A stretch of DNA of 64,000 bases from Streptomyces sp. NBC_00414 (GCF_036038375.1 NZ_CP107935.1:4588001-4652000); one strand, 5' to 3'; shown: positions 51,206 to 60,114, counted from the stretch's first letter. Notes: generated by a model from the letters alone, not told the origin. Translations and numbers: made by a program.

Positions 51206-51244
51206 CGGAACAGCGTTCCGTATCTTTACCGGAACAACGCTCCG
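51206..51244. promoter_or_regulatory. Paired operators before the aldo/keto reductase gene
   Basis: CGGAACAGCGTTCCG (51206-51220) and CGGAACAACGCTCCG (51230-51244) are two near-identical 15-bp palindromes whose starts are 24 bp apart. They lie 36-74 bases before the aldo/keto reductase start and look like a double binding site for the nearby TetR protein. Confidence 0.65.
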
Positions 51245-51279
51245 CTTTCTTGTGGAGCCCCGGCAGGAGGAACACAGCC

Positions 51280-52299
51280 ATGCAGTACCGCACTTTGGGC
51301 CGCACCGGTGTGCAGGTCAGCTCGCTCGCGCTCGGCGCGATGAACTTCGGCAGGATCGGGCGCACCACCCAGGACGAGGCCACCGCCCTCGTCGACGCCG
51401 CTCTCGAAGGCGGGATCAACGTCATCGACACCGCCGACGCGTACAGCGGCGGCGAGTCGGAGGAGATGGTCGGCAAGGCCGTCGCCGGCCGCCGCGACGA
51501 CATCGTGCTGGCCACGAAGGCGTACCTGCCGATGGGCGACGAGCGCAATCACCGCGGCAGCTCGCGCCGCTGGCTGGTCACCGCGCTGGACAACAGCCTG
51601 CGGCGCCTCGGTGTCGACCACGTCGACCTCTACCAGATCCACCGGTGGGACCCGGCCACCAGCGACGAGGAGACCCTGTCGGCCCTGACGGACCTGCAAC
51701 GCGCGGGCAAGATCCGCTACTTCGGCTCCTCGACCTTCCCGGCGCACCGCATCGTGCAGGCGCAGTGGGCGGCCCGCGAGCACCACCTGGGCCGTTACGT
51801 CACCGAACAGCCCGGCTATTCGATCCTGCAGCGCGGGATCGAGACCCACGTCCTGCCCGTGACCGAGGAGTACGGGCTCGGGGTGCTGGCGTGGAGCCCG
51901 TTGGCGTCGGGCTGGCTGTCGGGGGCGATCCGCGAGGGCCGGGAGGTCACCACCAGCCGCTCGGCGTTCATGCCGGAGCGCTTCGACACCGCCGTCCCCG
52001 CCAACCGGGCCAAGCTCGACGCCGTCGAGCGGCTGGCCGAGGTCGCCGACGAGGCCGGTCTGACCATGATCCAGCTGGCGCTGGGTTTCGTGACCGCGCA
52101 CCCCGCCGTGACCGGCGCGCTCATCGGCCCCCGCACACTGGACCACCTGCGCTCGCAGCTCGCCGCCGCCGACACCGTGCTGTCCGCCGACGTGCTCGAC
52201 GCCATCGACACGATCGTGCCCCCCGGCACGGACCTGGCCCCGGACGAGAAGCACGACACCCCGCCGTCCCTCCTGGACCCGGCCCTGCGACGACGCTGA
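51280..52299 (+). CDS. Aldo/keto reductase
   Basis: The 339-residue protein starts at ATG 51280 after GGAGG. The catalytic set is present: DTADAY (Asp, Tyr), ATKAY (Lys) and YQIHRWD (His). GRTGVQVSSLALGAMNFG is the typical N-terminus. It reduces aldehydes or ketones with NADPH. It is divergent from the SDR-SDR-TetR operon; together they may detoxify reactive carbonyls. Confidence 0.92.
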   Translation: MQYRTLGRTGVQVSSLALGAMNFGRIGRTTQDEATALVDAALEGGINVIDTADAYSGGESEEMVGKAVAGRRDDIVLATKAYLPMGDERNHRGSSRRWLVTALDNSLRRLGVDHVDLYQIHRWDPATSDEETLSALTDLQRAGKIRYFGSSTFPAHRIVQAQWAAREHHLGRYVTEQPGYSILQRGIETHVLPVTEEYGLGVLAWSPLASGWLSGAIREGREVTTSRSAFMPERFDTAVPANRAKLDAVERLAEVADEAGLTMIQLALGFVTAHPAVTGALIGPRTLDHLRSQLAAADTVLSADVLDAIDTIVPPGTDLAPDEKHDTPPSLLDPALRRR

Positions 52300-52364
52300 A
52301 CCGGCGGGCGCACCGGCCCCGGGGCCCCTCCCTGCAGACGCCGGCGTCCCGATAGCCTCTGGCC

Positions 52365-52820
52365 ATGCCTGATGCGAACGACGCCGTGTACGAGGCCCGC
52401 TTCACCCGGTCCCTCATCCAGTTGCTGTCGGGGGCGGGATGGAAGCACCTCGTCGCGTTCCGCGTCGACGGCGAGGGCGTGCTGCTCGGCGGCGCACCGG
52501 CCCGGTACAAGGCCCAGACCGCGTTCGTGCCGTGGGAGGACATCACCTCGGTCGTGATGTGGCAGCACCGCACGGCCGGCCGGTCGATGGCCTACGTCGG
52601 TGTCCAGCGACGGGCCGGAGCGCCGCCCCTGGTCGGCATGAACGCCGGGCTCCGGCCGGATCAGGCAACCAGGCTCGCCCCTCATGTCGAGTACGAGCTC
52701 TTCCTCGCCAGCCGCCCCGTCAACCTCTGGCGCCTGGACCCCGAGGCCCTTCGGTCCGCCGTCGAGGCGTTCGCGCCCGGAACACCGGTCCTCGTCTACG
52801 AGCAGCTCGACGCCGAGTAG
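52365..52820 (+). CDS. Hypothetical protein, 151 residues
   Basis: The product has no signal or membrane segment. WKHLVAFRVDGEGVLLGG, FVPWEDITSVVMW and a C-terminal helical part look like a PH-type or similar beta domain, but I cannot name a family. It lies 65 bases after the aldo/keto reductase gene and just before the lipoprotein gene. Confidence 0.65.
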   Translation: MPDANDAVYEARFTRSLIQLLSGAGWKHLVAFRVDGEGVLLGGAPARYKAQTAFVPWEDITSVVMWQHRTAGRSMAYVGVQRRAGAPPLVGMNAGLRPDQATRLAPHVEYELFLASRPVNLWRLDPEALRSAVEAFAPGTPVLVYEQLDAE

Positions 52821-52832
52821 GACGAAACCATC

Positions 52833-53559
52833 GTGGCCTGCGGTTCTGGGGGGGCAGTCGAGGTACGCAGGTCGCACGGGCGTCCTCGCCGCACTCGCCG
52901 TTTCGACGGCTGTCGTGACAGCGTGCGGCAGCGGCGACGCGCCTGATCCAAAGCCGAGTACGTCGGCCTCTTCGCCGGTGGAGCTCTCCATGGCGCCCGT
53001 CGGCACCGGTGGTGACACCCGGCTCGTGACGTCGCTCGAACTCTCCAACCAGGGGCGTCCCCGTCCCGACGTCTCCGTGCGGGTCCGCATCGGGCTGGGC
53101 CACTCCGGCGATCCCCGGCCGGACCTGGAGCGCAGGCTCGACGGCGGCTGGAAGAAGGTCGGGCTCACCCCCGACGACAAGGGATCGACCGGCGTCTTCC
53201 GCATGAACCTGCCGCGGGGCAGCTCTCTCGCGTTCCTGCGTCTCACCCCGCGGGTCAGCCCCGAGGCCGAAGGCGACGGCCTCCCGGTGGACGTCACGAT
53301 GACGGACGGCTCACGCACCGGCTGGAAGGACGCCACCGCCCCGGACGACGGCTCGCCGCTCTCCGAGACGCTGACCATGCCGTTCGGGAAGCTGCCCGCG
53401 GACGCCACCCGGGAATTCAGGTTCAGGTTCGCCGCCGGCGAGGATCTCGACCGCGACGTCCGCCGCCTCACCGTCACGGCCCGCGCCAACGGAAAGGCCA
53501 CCGGCGCCTCCGAGCGCTCGCTCGGCACGGCAGCCCCACTCACCTTCGGCATCCGCTGA
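52833..53559 (+). CDS. Lipoprotein with a probable frameshift in a G run
   Basis: The main frame encodes RTGVLAALAVSTAVVTAC, a lipoprotein signal with lipobox VTAC, then a mature secreted part of about 210 residues with no known domain. This frame has no ATG, GTG or TTG for more than 140 bases before the signal. GTG 52833 does give a sensible start, but the frames join only if the run of seven G at 52848-52854 were six. It may be a sequencing error, a real mutation, slippage, or a rare CTG start at 52846. The product is probably anchored outside the membrane. Confidence 0.6.
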
Positions 53560-53581
53560 GGCCGTCGGCGGCGGACCCCGT

Positions 53582-55048
53582 TCAGCCCGGCCACACCAAC
53601 GACTGGAGTTCCGAGTACGCGTTCAGGGCGTACGAGCCGACGTCGCGGCCCACTCCGCTCTGTTTGAAGCCTCCGAACGGGGCCTCCATGTTGCGGCCCA
53701 CCGTGTTGATGCCGACGCCGCCCGAACGCAGTCGCGCCGCCACGCGGAAGGCGCGGGCCACGTCGCCCGACCAGACGTAGTCGATCAGGCCGTAGTCGCT
53801 GTCGTCGGCCAGGGCCAGTGCCTCCTCCTCGTCGTCGAAGGGGACGACCACGACGACCGGGCCGAAGATCTCCTCGCGGACCACCCGCATGTCGGGAGTG
53901 CAGTCCGCCAGGAGCGTCGGGGCCACGTAGAAACCCCGGTCCAGGGGCGGGCGTCCGCCGCCCGCCACCAGCCGCGCGCCCTCCTTGCGGCCCAGTTCGA
54001 CGTACGACTCGACGCGGTCCCGGTGGGCCGCGGAGATCACCGGGCCGACGACCGTGCCCGGAGCCCGCGGGTCGCCCACCTTCAAGTGGCCTATGTAGGC
54101 AGACAGTTGAGCGATCAAGCGGTCGTATACCGGGCGTTGTGCCAGTACGCGTGTCGGGGCCGTGCAGATCTGGCCGCTGTAGAAGGAGAAGGTGGTCCCG
54201 ATGCCCCGGACCGCCGACTCCAGGTCCGCGTCCTCGAAGACGATCGCCGCGCCCTTGCCGCCCAGCTCCATGAGCTGCCGTTTCATACCGCGCCCGCACA
54301 CCTCGGCGATACGCCGGCCGACCGCCGTCGAGCCGGTGAAGCTCACCATGTCGACGTCCTCCGAGTCGACGGCCGCCTCCCCGACCTCCGCGCGCAGACC
54401 GGAGACGACGTTGACGACTCCCGGCGGCACGCCCGCCGCCGCCAGCGCCTCGGCCATCCGGTAGACGGAGAGCGGGTCCTGCGGGGCCGGCTTCACGACG
54501 ACCGTGTTGCCCATCGCGAGGGCCGGCGCGATCTTGCCCGCCGGGTTCGCCCAGGGGTTGTTGTACGAGGTGACGCAGGTGACCACGCCCACCGGGCGGC
54601 GCACGGCGAGGGCGCCCAGCACCGCCGCACCGCCGAACGGGCCGGCCTCGTTGATCTGCGGGGGCAACGGCTCCTCGACGGGCTCCACGCGCGCGTACCG
54701 CTGGAACCGGGCCGCCCCGACCCCCACCTGCATCCCGCGCGCGGTACCGGTGGTGGCCCCGGTCTCCGCCTGCGCCAGTTCGGCGTACGGGAGAAGGCTG
54801 CGCCGGATCTCCTCGGCCGCCCGGTGCAGGACGGCCGCCCGCTCCTCCGGTGACGTGCGCGACCACGTCCGGAAGGCCTCGCGGGCCGCGCCTGCCGCCG
54901 CGTGCACCTGATCCCGCGAGGCCTCCGGCGCGAGCCCGACGACCTCCTCGGTCGCCGGGTCGATCACCTCGTAGTGGCCGCCGTCCGGCTCCACCCACGA
55001 GCCGCCGATGAACAGCCGCTGCGCGCGACCTGATTGACGAGTCGTCAC
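53582..55048 (-). CDS. Aldehyde dehydrogenase
   Basis: The 488-residue protein starts at GTG 55048, overlapping the stop of the amidohydrolase gene. ELGGKGAAIVFEDAD holds the catalytic Glu and SGQICTAPTR the catalytic Cys. The C-terminus NTVGRNMEAPFGGFKQSGVG is typical. It oxidises an aldehyde to an acid with NAD(P). It is the last gene of the operon that runs from 58026 or 58974. Confidence 0.93.
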   Translation of the reverse strand: MTTRQSGRAQRLFIGGSWVEPDGGHYEVIDPATEEVVGLAPEASRDQVHAAAGAAREAFRTWSRTSPEERAAVLHRAAEEIRRSLLPYAELAQAETGATTGTARGMQVGVGAARFQRYARVEPVEEPLPPQINEAGPFGGAAVLGALAVRRPVGVVTCVTSYNNPWANPAGKIAPALAMGNTVVVKPAPQDPLSVYRMAEALAAAGVPPGVVNVVSGLRAEVGEAAVDSEDVDMVSFTGSTAVGRRIAEVCGRGMKRQLMELGGKGAAIVFEDADLESAVRGIGTTFSFYSGQICTAPTRVLAQRPVYDRLIAQLSAYIGHLKVGDPRAPGTVVGPVISAAHRDRVESYVELGRKEGARLVAGGGRPPLDRGFYVAPTLLADCTPDMRVVREEIFGPVVVVVPFDDEEEALALADDSDYGLIDYVWSGDVARAFRVAARLRSGGVGINTVGRNMEAPFGGFKQSGVGRDVGSYALNAYSELQSLVWPG

Positions 55049-56775
55049 TTGGTGCTCACCGTGCGCGTGTCCTGGCCCGACCTGAGCACCTTGCCGGGTA
55101 CGGCCCCGGTCACCACGTCGTCGCGTATCGACTCGACGCCGTTGACCCACACGGCGGTGACGCCGATCGCCTTGGAGTCGAGGCGCGGGCTGTCTCCCGG
55201 CAGGTCGTGCACCAGGGTGGCCTTGCCGGCGTCGATCCGTTCCGGGTCGAAGAGCACGAGGTCCGCATGGAAACCCTCCGCGATCCGTCCGCGCCCACGG
55301 AGCCCGAAGAGCTGTGCCGGATCGTCCGTGAGCATCTTCACCGCCTGCTCCAGCGTGACCAGCTTCCGCCCCCGCAGGCAATCCCCCAGGAACCGGGTCG
55401 TGTACGGCGCCCCGCACATCCGGTCCAGATGGGCGCCCGCGTCCGAGCCGCCGAGCAGCACGTCCTCGTGCCGCCACGTCTCCTGGCGCAGGGTCCAGGA
55501 GTCGGGGTCGTTGTCGGTGGGCATGGGCCAAAGGACCGTACGCATCTGGTCGTCGGCGCAGATCTCGACGATGCACTCGAAGGGTTCCTGGCCGCGCTCG
55601 GCCGCGATGTCCCGTACGACCCGCCCGCTGAGCCCCTCGTTCGCCGCGCTGTACGTGTCCCCGATGACGTACCGGCCGAAGTCCGCGAGGCGCCGGAAGA
55701 CGCCCGCCTCCTTGGAGTCGGCCCGCCGCAGCATCTCGGCGCGGACGGCGGGGTCCCGGAGTTTCGCTATCCGCTCGGGCACGGGCAGGCCGAGGACCTC
55801 GCCCCAGCCGGGGATGAGGTTGAGGGCGCAGAAGGTGCCCAGGGACATGTTCATCGGCGTGAGGATCGGCATCGTGAGCGCCACGATCCGCCCACCGGCC
55901 TTACGGGCCCGCTCGCTCGCCGCCAGCTGCCGTGGCACGCGCTCGGGGACGGCCGCGTCGATCGTCAGGACGTTCCAGTTCAGGGGCCGGCCGGCCGCCG
56001 CGCTCATCTCCACGAACAGATCGATCTCGTCGTCGCTGAACTGGTCGAGACAGCCCGCCACGATCGCCTCGATCTGGGTGCCCTCGCGCTCGCCCACCGC
56101 CCGGGAGAGCGCCAGCAGTTCGGCGGGCCCGGCGTGCCGGGAGGCGACGGGCTTCCCGTCGCCGTCGGAGTGCGTGGACGACTGGGTGGTGGAGAGCCCC
56201 CAGGCCCCCGCCTCCATCGCCTGGTCGAGCAGCGCGACCATCGCCGCCAGCTGCTCCTCCGTGGGCTGCCCGCCCACCGCGTCGGGCCCCATCACGTACC
56301 GCCGCAGCGCGCAATGCCCCACCATGAAGCCCGCGTTGACGGCGATCCGCCCCTCCAGGGCGTCCAGGTACTCACCGAAGGAGTGCCAGCTCCACGGCGC
56401 GCCCTCCTCCAGCGCGACCAGCGACATCCCCTCGACCTTGGACATCATCCGCCGCGTGTAGTCGGCGTCCTCGGGCCGCGCCGGATTCAACGGCGCGAGG
56501 GTGAAGCCGCAGTTCCCGCCCGCCACGGTCGTCACCCCGTGATTCAGCGAGGGCGTCGCGTACGGATCCCAGAAGAGCTGGGCGTCGTAGTGCGTATGGG
56601 GATCCACGAACCCGGGCGCGAGGACGAGCCCGGAGGCGTCCTCACTCGTACGCGCCTCCTCGGCGACCGCCCCGACCACGGCGATCCGCCCGTCCCGTAT
56701 CCCCACGTCAGCGACAAAGGCGGGCCCACCCGACCCATCGACAACGGTCACGCCTTTGATCAGATGGTCAAGCAC
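55045..56775 (-). CDS. Amidohydrolase, N-acyl-D-amino-acid deacylase type
   Basis: The 576-residue protein has the amidohydrolase patterns GFVDPHTHYDAQLFWDP (metal HxH) and GGSDAGAHLDRM (Asp), with GFMVGHCALR in between; Lys/Cys bridging as in D-aminoacylases cannot be certain. It splits an amide, ring or carbamate. The stop overlaps the aldehyde dehydrogenase start, so the two are coupled. In this operon it may open an intermediate that the oxidoreductases then process. Confidence 0.88.
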   Translation of the reverse strand: MLDHLIKGVTVVDGSGGPAFVADVGIRDGRIAVVGAVAEEARTSEDASGLVLAPGFVDPHTHYDAQLFWDPYATPSLNHGVTTVAGGNCGFTLAPLNPARPEDADYTRRMMSKVEGMSLVALEEGAPWSWHSFGEYLDALEGRIAVNAGFMVGHCALRRYVMGPDAVGGQPTEEQLAAMVALLDQAMEAGAWGLSTTQSSTHSDGDGKPVASRHAGPAELLALSRAVGEREGTQIEAIVAGCLDQFSDDEIDLFVEMSAAAGRPLNWNVLTIDAAVPERVPRQLAASERARKAGGRIVALTMPILTPMNMSLGTFCALNLIPGWGEVLGLPVPERIAKLRDPAVRAEMLRRADSKEAGVFRRLADFGRYVIGDTYSAANEGLSGRVVRDIAAERGQEPFECIVEICADDQMRTVLWPMPTDNDPDSWTLRQETWRHEDVLLGGSDAGAHLDRMCGAPYTTRFLGDCLRGRKLVTLEQAVKMLTDDPAQLFGLRGRGRIAEGFHADLVLFDPERIDAGKATLVHDLPGDSPRLDSKAIGVTAVWVNGVESIRDDVVTGAVPGKVLRSGQDTRTVSTK

Positions 56776-56826
56776 GACAGCCCCTCATCTCCTTGGACCT
56801 TCTGGCTTGCAGCGGGCTTACTCACC

Positions 56827-56885
56827 TGGGGGCGCGGGGCTGCGACATGTGCGGCTCCGCCGCGCGGGCGCGACCGGCCACGACG
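56827..56885. repeat. Streptomyces dispersed intergenic repeat, copy 2
   Basis: GGGGGCGCGGGGCTG, then CGGCTCCGCCGCG and GCGCGACCGGCCACGACG, nearly the same as copy 3 at 59001-59060. The CGGCTCCGCCG core is palindromic. It lies between two genes of the operon. Confidence 0.7.
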
Positions 56886-56907
56886 TCGCCGCACCCTCCA
56901 ACGGCGC

Positions 56908-58026
56908 TCAGCCGGCCGCCCGGAACCGAGTAGTCCGGTGGACGGGATCCGTATCGATCTTCGGAATCACGTGCTCCCCGATCAACCGAATCGTCTGCAG
57001 CGTCTCCTCCTTGGGCACCCCGACCGGCAGCCCGAAAGACAACTGATCGGCCCCGGCCTGCTCCCACCGCTTGCACTGCGTGAGGACCTCGTCCGGATCC
57101 CCGCAGATCAACAGCTCCTCCGCGATGAGCAGTTCGATGAACTCCTCGTTGTACTCGGGCAGCGTCTCCGGCCAGACGGGAAAGCCCTCGGGCCGCGGGA
57201 ACGTGTCGTGGTAGCGGAAGACGAGCGAGGGCAGATAGTGCAGCCCGCCGCTCACGGCGATCCGTACCGCCTCGTCGTGCGTGGGCGCGCAGACCGCCGT
57301 CGTCGTCACCATCACGTTGTCGTTGACGAAGTCCCCGACCGGCTCCGCCTCGACGACGGCCGTCTTGTACTGCTCCAGGACCCACTCCATGTCGGAGACC
57401 TTCTGCACGCTGAACCCGAGCACCCCGAGCCCCTTGCGGGCGGCCATCGCGTACGAGGGCGGCGACCCGGCGGCGTACCACATGGCGGGGTGCGACTTCC
57501 CGTACGGCTTCGGCAGGATCTTCCTCGGCGGGAGCTGCCAGTGCTTGCCCTTGAACCCGACGTACTCGTCCTGGAGCCACATCTTCGGGAACTCGGCGAT
57601 GGTCTCTTCCCAGATCTCCTTGGTGTAGTTCATGTCGGTGATGCCGGGGAGGAAGCCGAGGATCTCGTGCGAGCCGGCCCCGCGCCCGCTGCCGAACTCG
57701 AAGCGTCCCTCGGTGAGATGGTCGAGCATGGCGACCTTCTCGGCGACCTTCACGGGGTGGTTGACCTGGGCGAGCGGGTTGAAGATGCCCGAGCCCAGAT
57801 GGATGCGCTCGGTCGCGTGCGCCAGATAGCCGAGGTAGACGTCGTTGGCGGAGAGGTGGGAGTACTCCTCCAGGAAGTGGTGCTCGGACGCCCAGGCGTA
57901 CTTGAAGCCGGACTTGTCCGCCTGGATGACGTACTCGGTCTCCTCCATCAGCGCCTTGTGCTCCGCGAGCGGATCGGTCTCGGCCCGCTTGCCCACGTAT
58001 CCCTGTACAAAGAGCCCGAATTCCAA
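56908..58026 (-). CDS. Luciferase-like (LLM) flavin/F420-dependent oxidoreductase
   Basis: The 372-residue protein has the bacterial-luciferase pattern: MEFGLFVQGYVGKRA, WASEHHFLEEYSHLSANDVY, VAMLDHLTEGRFEFGSGRG and CGDPDEVL. The start is TTG 58026 with a weak ribosome site. The motif SEHHF is typical of the alkanal-type monooxygenases. It may use FMNH2 or F420. Two CTGACG-type sites lie 51-127 bases upstream, so the gene is probably a promoter-proximal unit of its own. Confidence 0.9.
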   Translation of the reverse strand: MEFGLFVQGYVGKRAETDPLAEHKALMEETEYVIQADKSGFKYAWASEHHFLEEYSHLSANDVYLGYLAHATERIHLGSGIFNPLAQVNHPVKVAEKVAMLDHLTEGRFEFGSGRGAGSHEILGFLPGITDMNYTKEIWEETIAEFPKMWLQDEYVGFKGKHWQLPPRKILPKPYGKSHPAMWYAAGSPPSYAMAARKGLGVLGFSVQKVSDMEWVLEQYKTAVVEAEPVGDFVNDNVMVTTTAVCAPTHDEAVRIAVSGGLHYLPSLVFRYHDTFPRPEGFPVWPETLPEYNEEFIELLIAEELLICGDPDEVLTQCKRWEQAGADQLSFGLPVGVPKEETLQTIRLIGEHVIPKIDTDPVHRTTRFRAAG

Positions 58027-58076
58027 GGAGGTTCACCGTCCCCTGTCCGTCATCCGTGTCCGCCGTACCGCCGGAC

Positions 58077-58091
58077 CTGACGCATCGTCAG
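58077..58091. promoter_or_regulatory. CTGACGNNNCGTCAG operator, site B
   Basis: CTGACGCATCGTCAG, a perfect palindrome with 6-bp arms, lies 51 bases before the LLM start. Confidence 0.65.
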
Positions 58092-58138
58092 ATTCATCTG
58101 CCGCCGACTGTGGCACCGCGTCCGTGAAGCGTCAATAG

Positions 58139-58153
58139 CTGATGGACCGTCAT
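58139..58153. promoter_or_regulatory. CTGACGNNNCGTCAG-like operator, site C
   Basis: CTGATGGACCGTCAT matches the consensus at 10 of 12 fixed positions. It lies 48 bases upstream of site B, between the SDR stop and the LLM start. Confidence 0.5.
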
Positions 58154-58170
58154 GTGGAGCCGCGCGCGGC

Positions 58171-58974
58171 TCACATCGCGCTCACGCCCGCCAGCCATCC
58201 ACCGTCGATCACGAACGGCTGGCCGGTGATGTAGGAGGAGTCCTCGCAGGACAGGAAGAGCGCGAGGCGGGCCACTTCCTCGGCCCTGCCGATCCGGCCC
58301 ATCGGCACGAGCTTGCGGTACAGCCGGGCGACGGCCGCCGAGGCCTCCTGCGCGGCCTCGGCGGACCCGGTGTCCGCCGTCGCCGGGTCGAGCAGGGCCG
58401 GATTGCTCATGGCGGTGTCGATCGCGCCGGGACAGACGGCGTTGACGCGGATCCCCTTGGGGGCCAGCTCCAGCGCGGCCACCCGGGTGAGGCCGACGAT
58501 GGCGTGCTTGCTCGCGCTGTACGCGCCGACGTACGCCATGCCGGTGAGCCCGGTGTACGAGGCGGTGTTGACGACGGTCCCGCCGCCGGCCGCCTCGATC
58601 TCGGGGGCCAGGGCCTTGATGCCGAGGAATACGCCGACCTGGTTGACCCGCACGATCCGCATGAACTCGTCGAGGGGGGTGTCGACGAGGGCGTTGAAGC
58701 GCAGGATGCCGGCGTTGTTGACCAGCCCGTCGACCTTCCCGTACGCCTCCTTGGCCGCCGCCACCGCCGCCGCCCAGTCGTCCTCCCGGCTCACGTCCAG
58801 GTGTACGTACCTGGCGCGGGCGCCGAGTTCCTTGGCAAGGGTCTCCCCCTGCTCGTCGAGCACGTCGGCGACGACGACCTCGGCACCCTCCTCGACGAAG
58901 AGCCGAGCCTCCTGCTCCCCCTGTCCCCGGGCCGCCCCGGTGACGAGAACGACCCGCCCGTCCAACTTGCCCAT
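58171..58974 (-). CDS. Short-chain dehydrogenase/reductase
   Basis: The 267-residue SDR starts at ATG 58974 with GGGAGGG upstream. TGAARGQG, NNAG and YSASK are complete. The long insert before the C-terminus (EAAQEASAAVARLYRKLVP) is typical of mycofactocin/F420-linked SDRs, though I cannot prove the cofactor. It should oxidise an alcohol of the pathway. The 114 bases before the next gene hold a dispersed repeat. Confidence 0.9.
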   Translation of the reverse strand: MGKLDGRVVLVTGAARGQGEQEARLFVEEGAEVVVADVLDEQGETLAKELGARARYVHLDVSREDDWAAAVAAAKEAYGKVDGLVNNAGILRFNALVDTPLDEFMRIVRVNQVGVFLGIKALAPEIEAAGGGTVVNTASYTGLTGMAYVGAYSASKHAIVGLTRVAALELAPKGIRVNAVCPGAIDTAMSNPALLDPATADTGSAEAAQEASAAVARLYRKLVPMGRIGRAEEVARLALFLSCEDSSYITGQPFVIDGGWLAGVSAM

Positions 58975-59000
58975 GAACCCTCCCAGCCGATGAGCGCCCG

Positions 59001-59060
59001 TAAGGGGCGCGGGACTGTGACATCTGCGGCTCCGCCGCGTGGCGCGACCAGCCACGACGC
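59001..59060. repeat. Streptomyces dispersed intergenic repeat, copy 3
   Basis: AAGGGGCGCGGGACTG, CGGCTCCGCCGCG and GCGCGACCAGCCACGACG follow the same order and spacing as copy 2 at 56827. Confidence 0.7.
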
Positions 59061-59089
59061 ACCCGCGGTCGCGCTCCGGGACCGGCCCC

Positions 59090-60049
59090 CTATCCGAGGA
59101 GCGGACCCACCCCCATCCCGAACGCCGCCATCTGATCCGTCAGTTCGCTCCGCCCCCGCGACCGGAACCGCACCTGGATCTGATGAACCCCCATCGCCCG
59201 ATACGCCCGCAGCGACTCGGCGATCTCCTCCGCGGAGCCGGTGACCGTGCGACGCCCCACGCCCCACGAGGCCCGCCCCACGTACAGCGGCTCGGTGATG
59301 GCACCGACGACGAGCGGGCGGGTCACACCCGCCTCCTCCCGCAGCCGCCCGAGCCGAGCGATCTGCTCGGGCAACCGCTCCCGCGGATCCCCCTGCGGCA
59401 GCCACCCGTCCCCCTTGACCGCGGCCCGCCGGACGGCGGCGGGCGAGGACCCGCCGACCCACACGGGCACCCGTTCCTGCGCGGGCCGGGGCAGCTGGCC
59501 GAGCCCCTCGAAGTCGTACAGCTTCCCGTGGTGGGAGGGGAACTCCTCAGGGCCCAGCGCGGCCCGCAGCGCGTCGATGCTCTCGTCCAGCACGGCCCCG
59601 CGCCGCTCGAAGTCCGCGCCCAGCGCCTCGAACTCCTCCCGCACGTGCCCGGCGCCGACCCCGAGGATCAGCCGCCCGCCGCTGAGGTGGTCGAGGGTCG
59701 CGTACTGCTTGGCGGTGGCGAGGGGATGGCGGAGCCCGACGACGGCGACGTGGCTGAGCAGCCGTACCCGCTCGGTGACCCCGGCCAGGAAGGCGAGGGT
59801 GGCGACGGGGTCGTACCAGACGGTGCTCATCGCGGCGGCGAGGCGTCGTGGGATGGCGACGTGGTCGCAGCTCGCGAGGTACGCGAAGCCGGAGGCGTCG
59901 GCGGCCCGGGCGATCTCCACGAGATCACCCGGGCCGGCGTCGGCCTCCCACGCCTCGGCGTAGAGGGTGCTCTGCGACTGGACGGGGAGCTGCATCCCGT
60001 ACGCCAGTCGCCCTTCGAGCCCTTCGGGCAGGACCTGCATGAGCGGCAC
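59090..60049 (-). CDS. Luciferase-like (LLM) F420-dependent oxidoreductase
   Basis: The 319-residue protein has LLM motifs YLASCDHVAIPRRL, ATLDHLSGGRLILGVGAGHV and KGDGWLPQGDP, closest in style to F420-dependent members. GTG 60049 or ATG 60040 may be the start. Two CTGACG-type sites lie just upstream (60057-60071 and 60100-60114), almost touching the start codon. It is the first gene of a possible operon with the SDR. Confidence 0.9.
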   Translation of the reverse strand: MPLMQVLPEGLEGRLAYGMQLPVQSQSTLYAEAWEADAGPGDLVEIARAADASGFAYLASCDHVAIPRRLAAAMSTVWYDPVATLAFLAGVTERVRLLSHVAVVGLRHPLATAKQYATLDHLSGGRLILGVGAGHVREEFEALGADFERRGAVLDESIDALRAALGPEEFPSHHGKLYDFEGLGQLPRPAQERVPVWVGGSSPAAVRRAAVKGDGWLPQGDPRERLPEQIARLGRLREEAGVTRPLVVGAITEPLYVGRASWGVGRRTVTGSAEEIAESLRAYRAMGVHQIQVRFRSRGRSELTDQMAAFGMGVGPLLG

Positions 60050-60056
60050 CCCACAT

Positions 60057-60071
60057 CTGACGATCCGTCAT
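60057..60071. promoter_or_regulatory. CTGACGNNNCGTCAG operator, site D
   Basis: CTGACGATCCGTCAT (one end base differs), only 8 bases before the LLM start, so a bound protein would block transcription or the ribosome site. Confidence 0.6.
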
Positions 60072-60099
60072 TCAGCTCGGACGACACCCATCGTCGTAT

Positions 60100-60114
60100 C
60101 TGACGGACCGTCAG
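60100..60114. promoter_or_regulatory. CTGACGNNNCGTCAG operator, site E
   Basis: CTGACGGACCGTCAG is a perfect palindrome, 43 bp from site D and 51 bases before the LLM start, near an expected promoter position. Confidence 0.65.

Noticed and set aside
55207..58080. 957-codon frame on the top strand
   Set aside because: Antisense of the amidohydrolase and LLM genes; it runs through two genes and an intergenic repeat.
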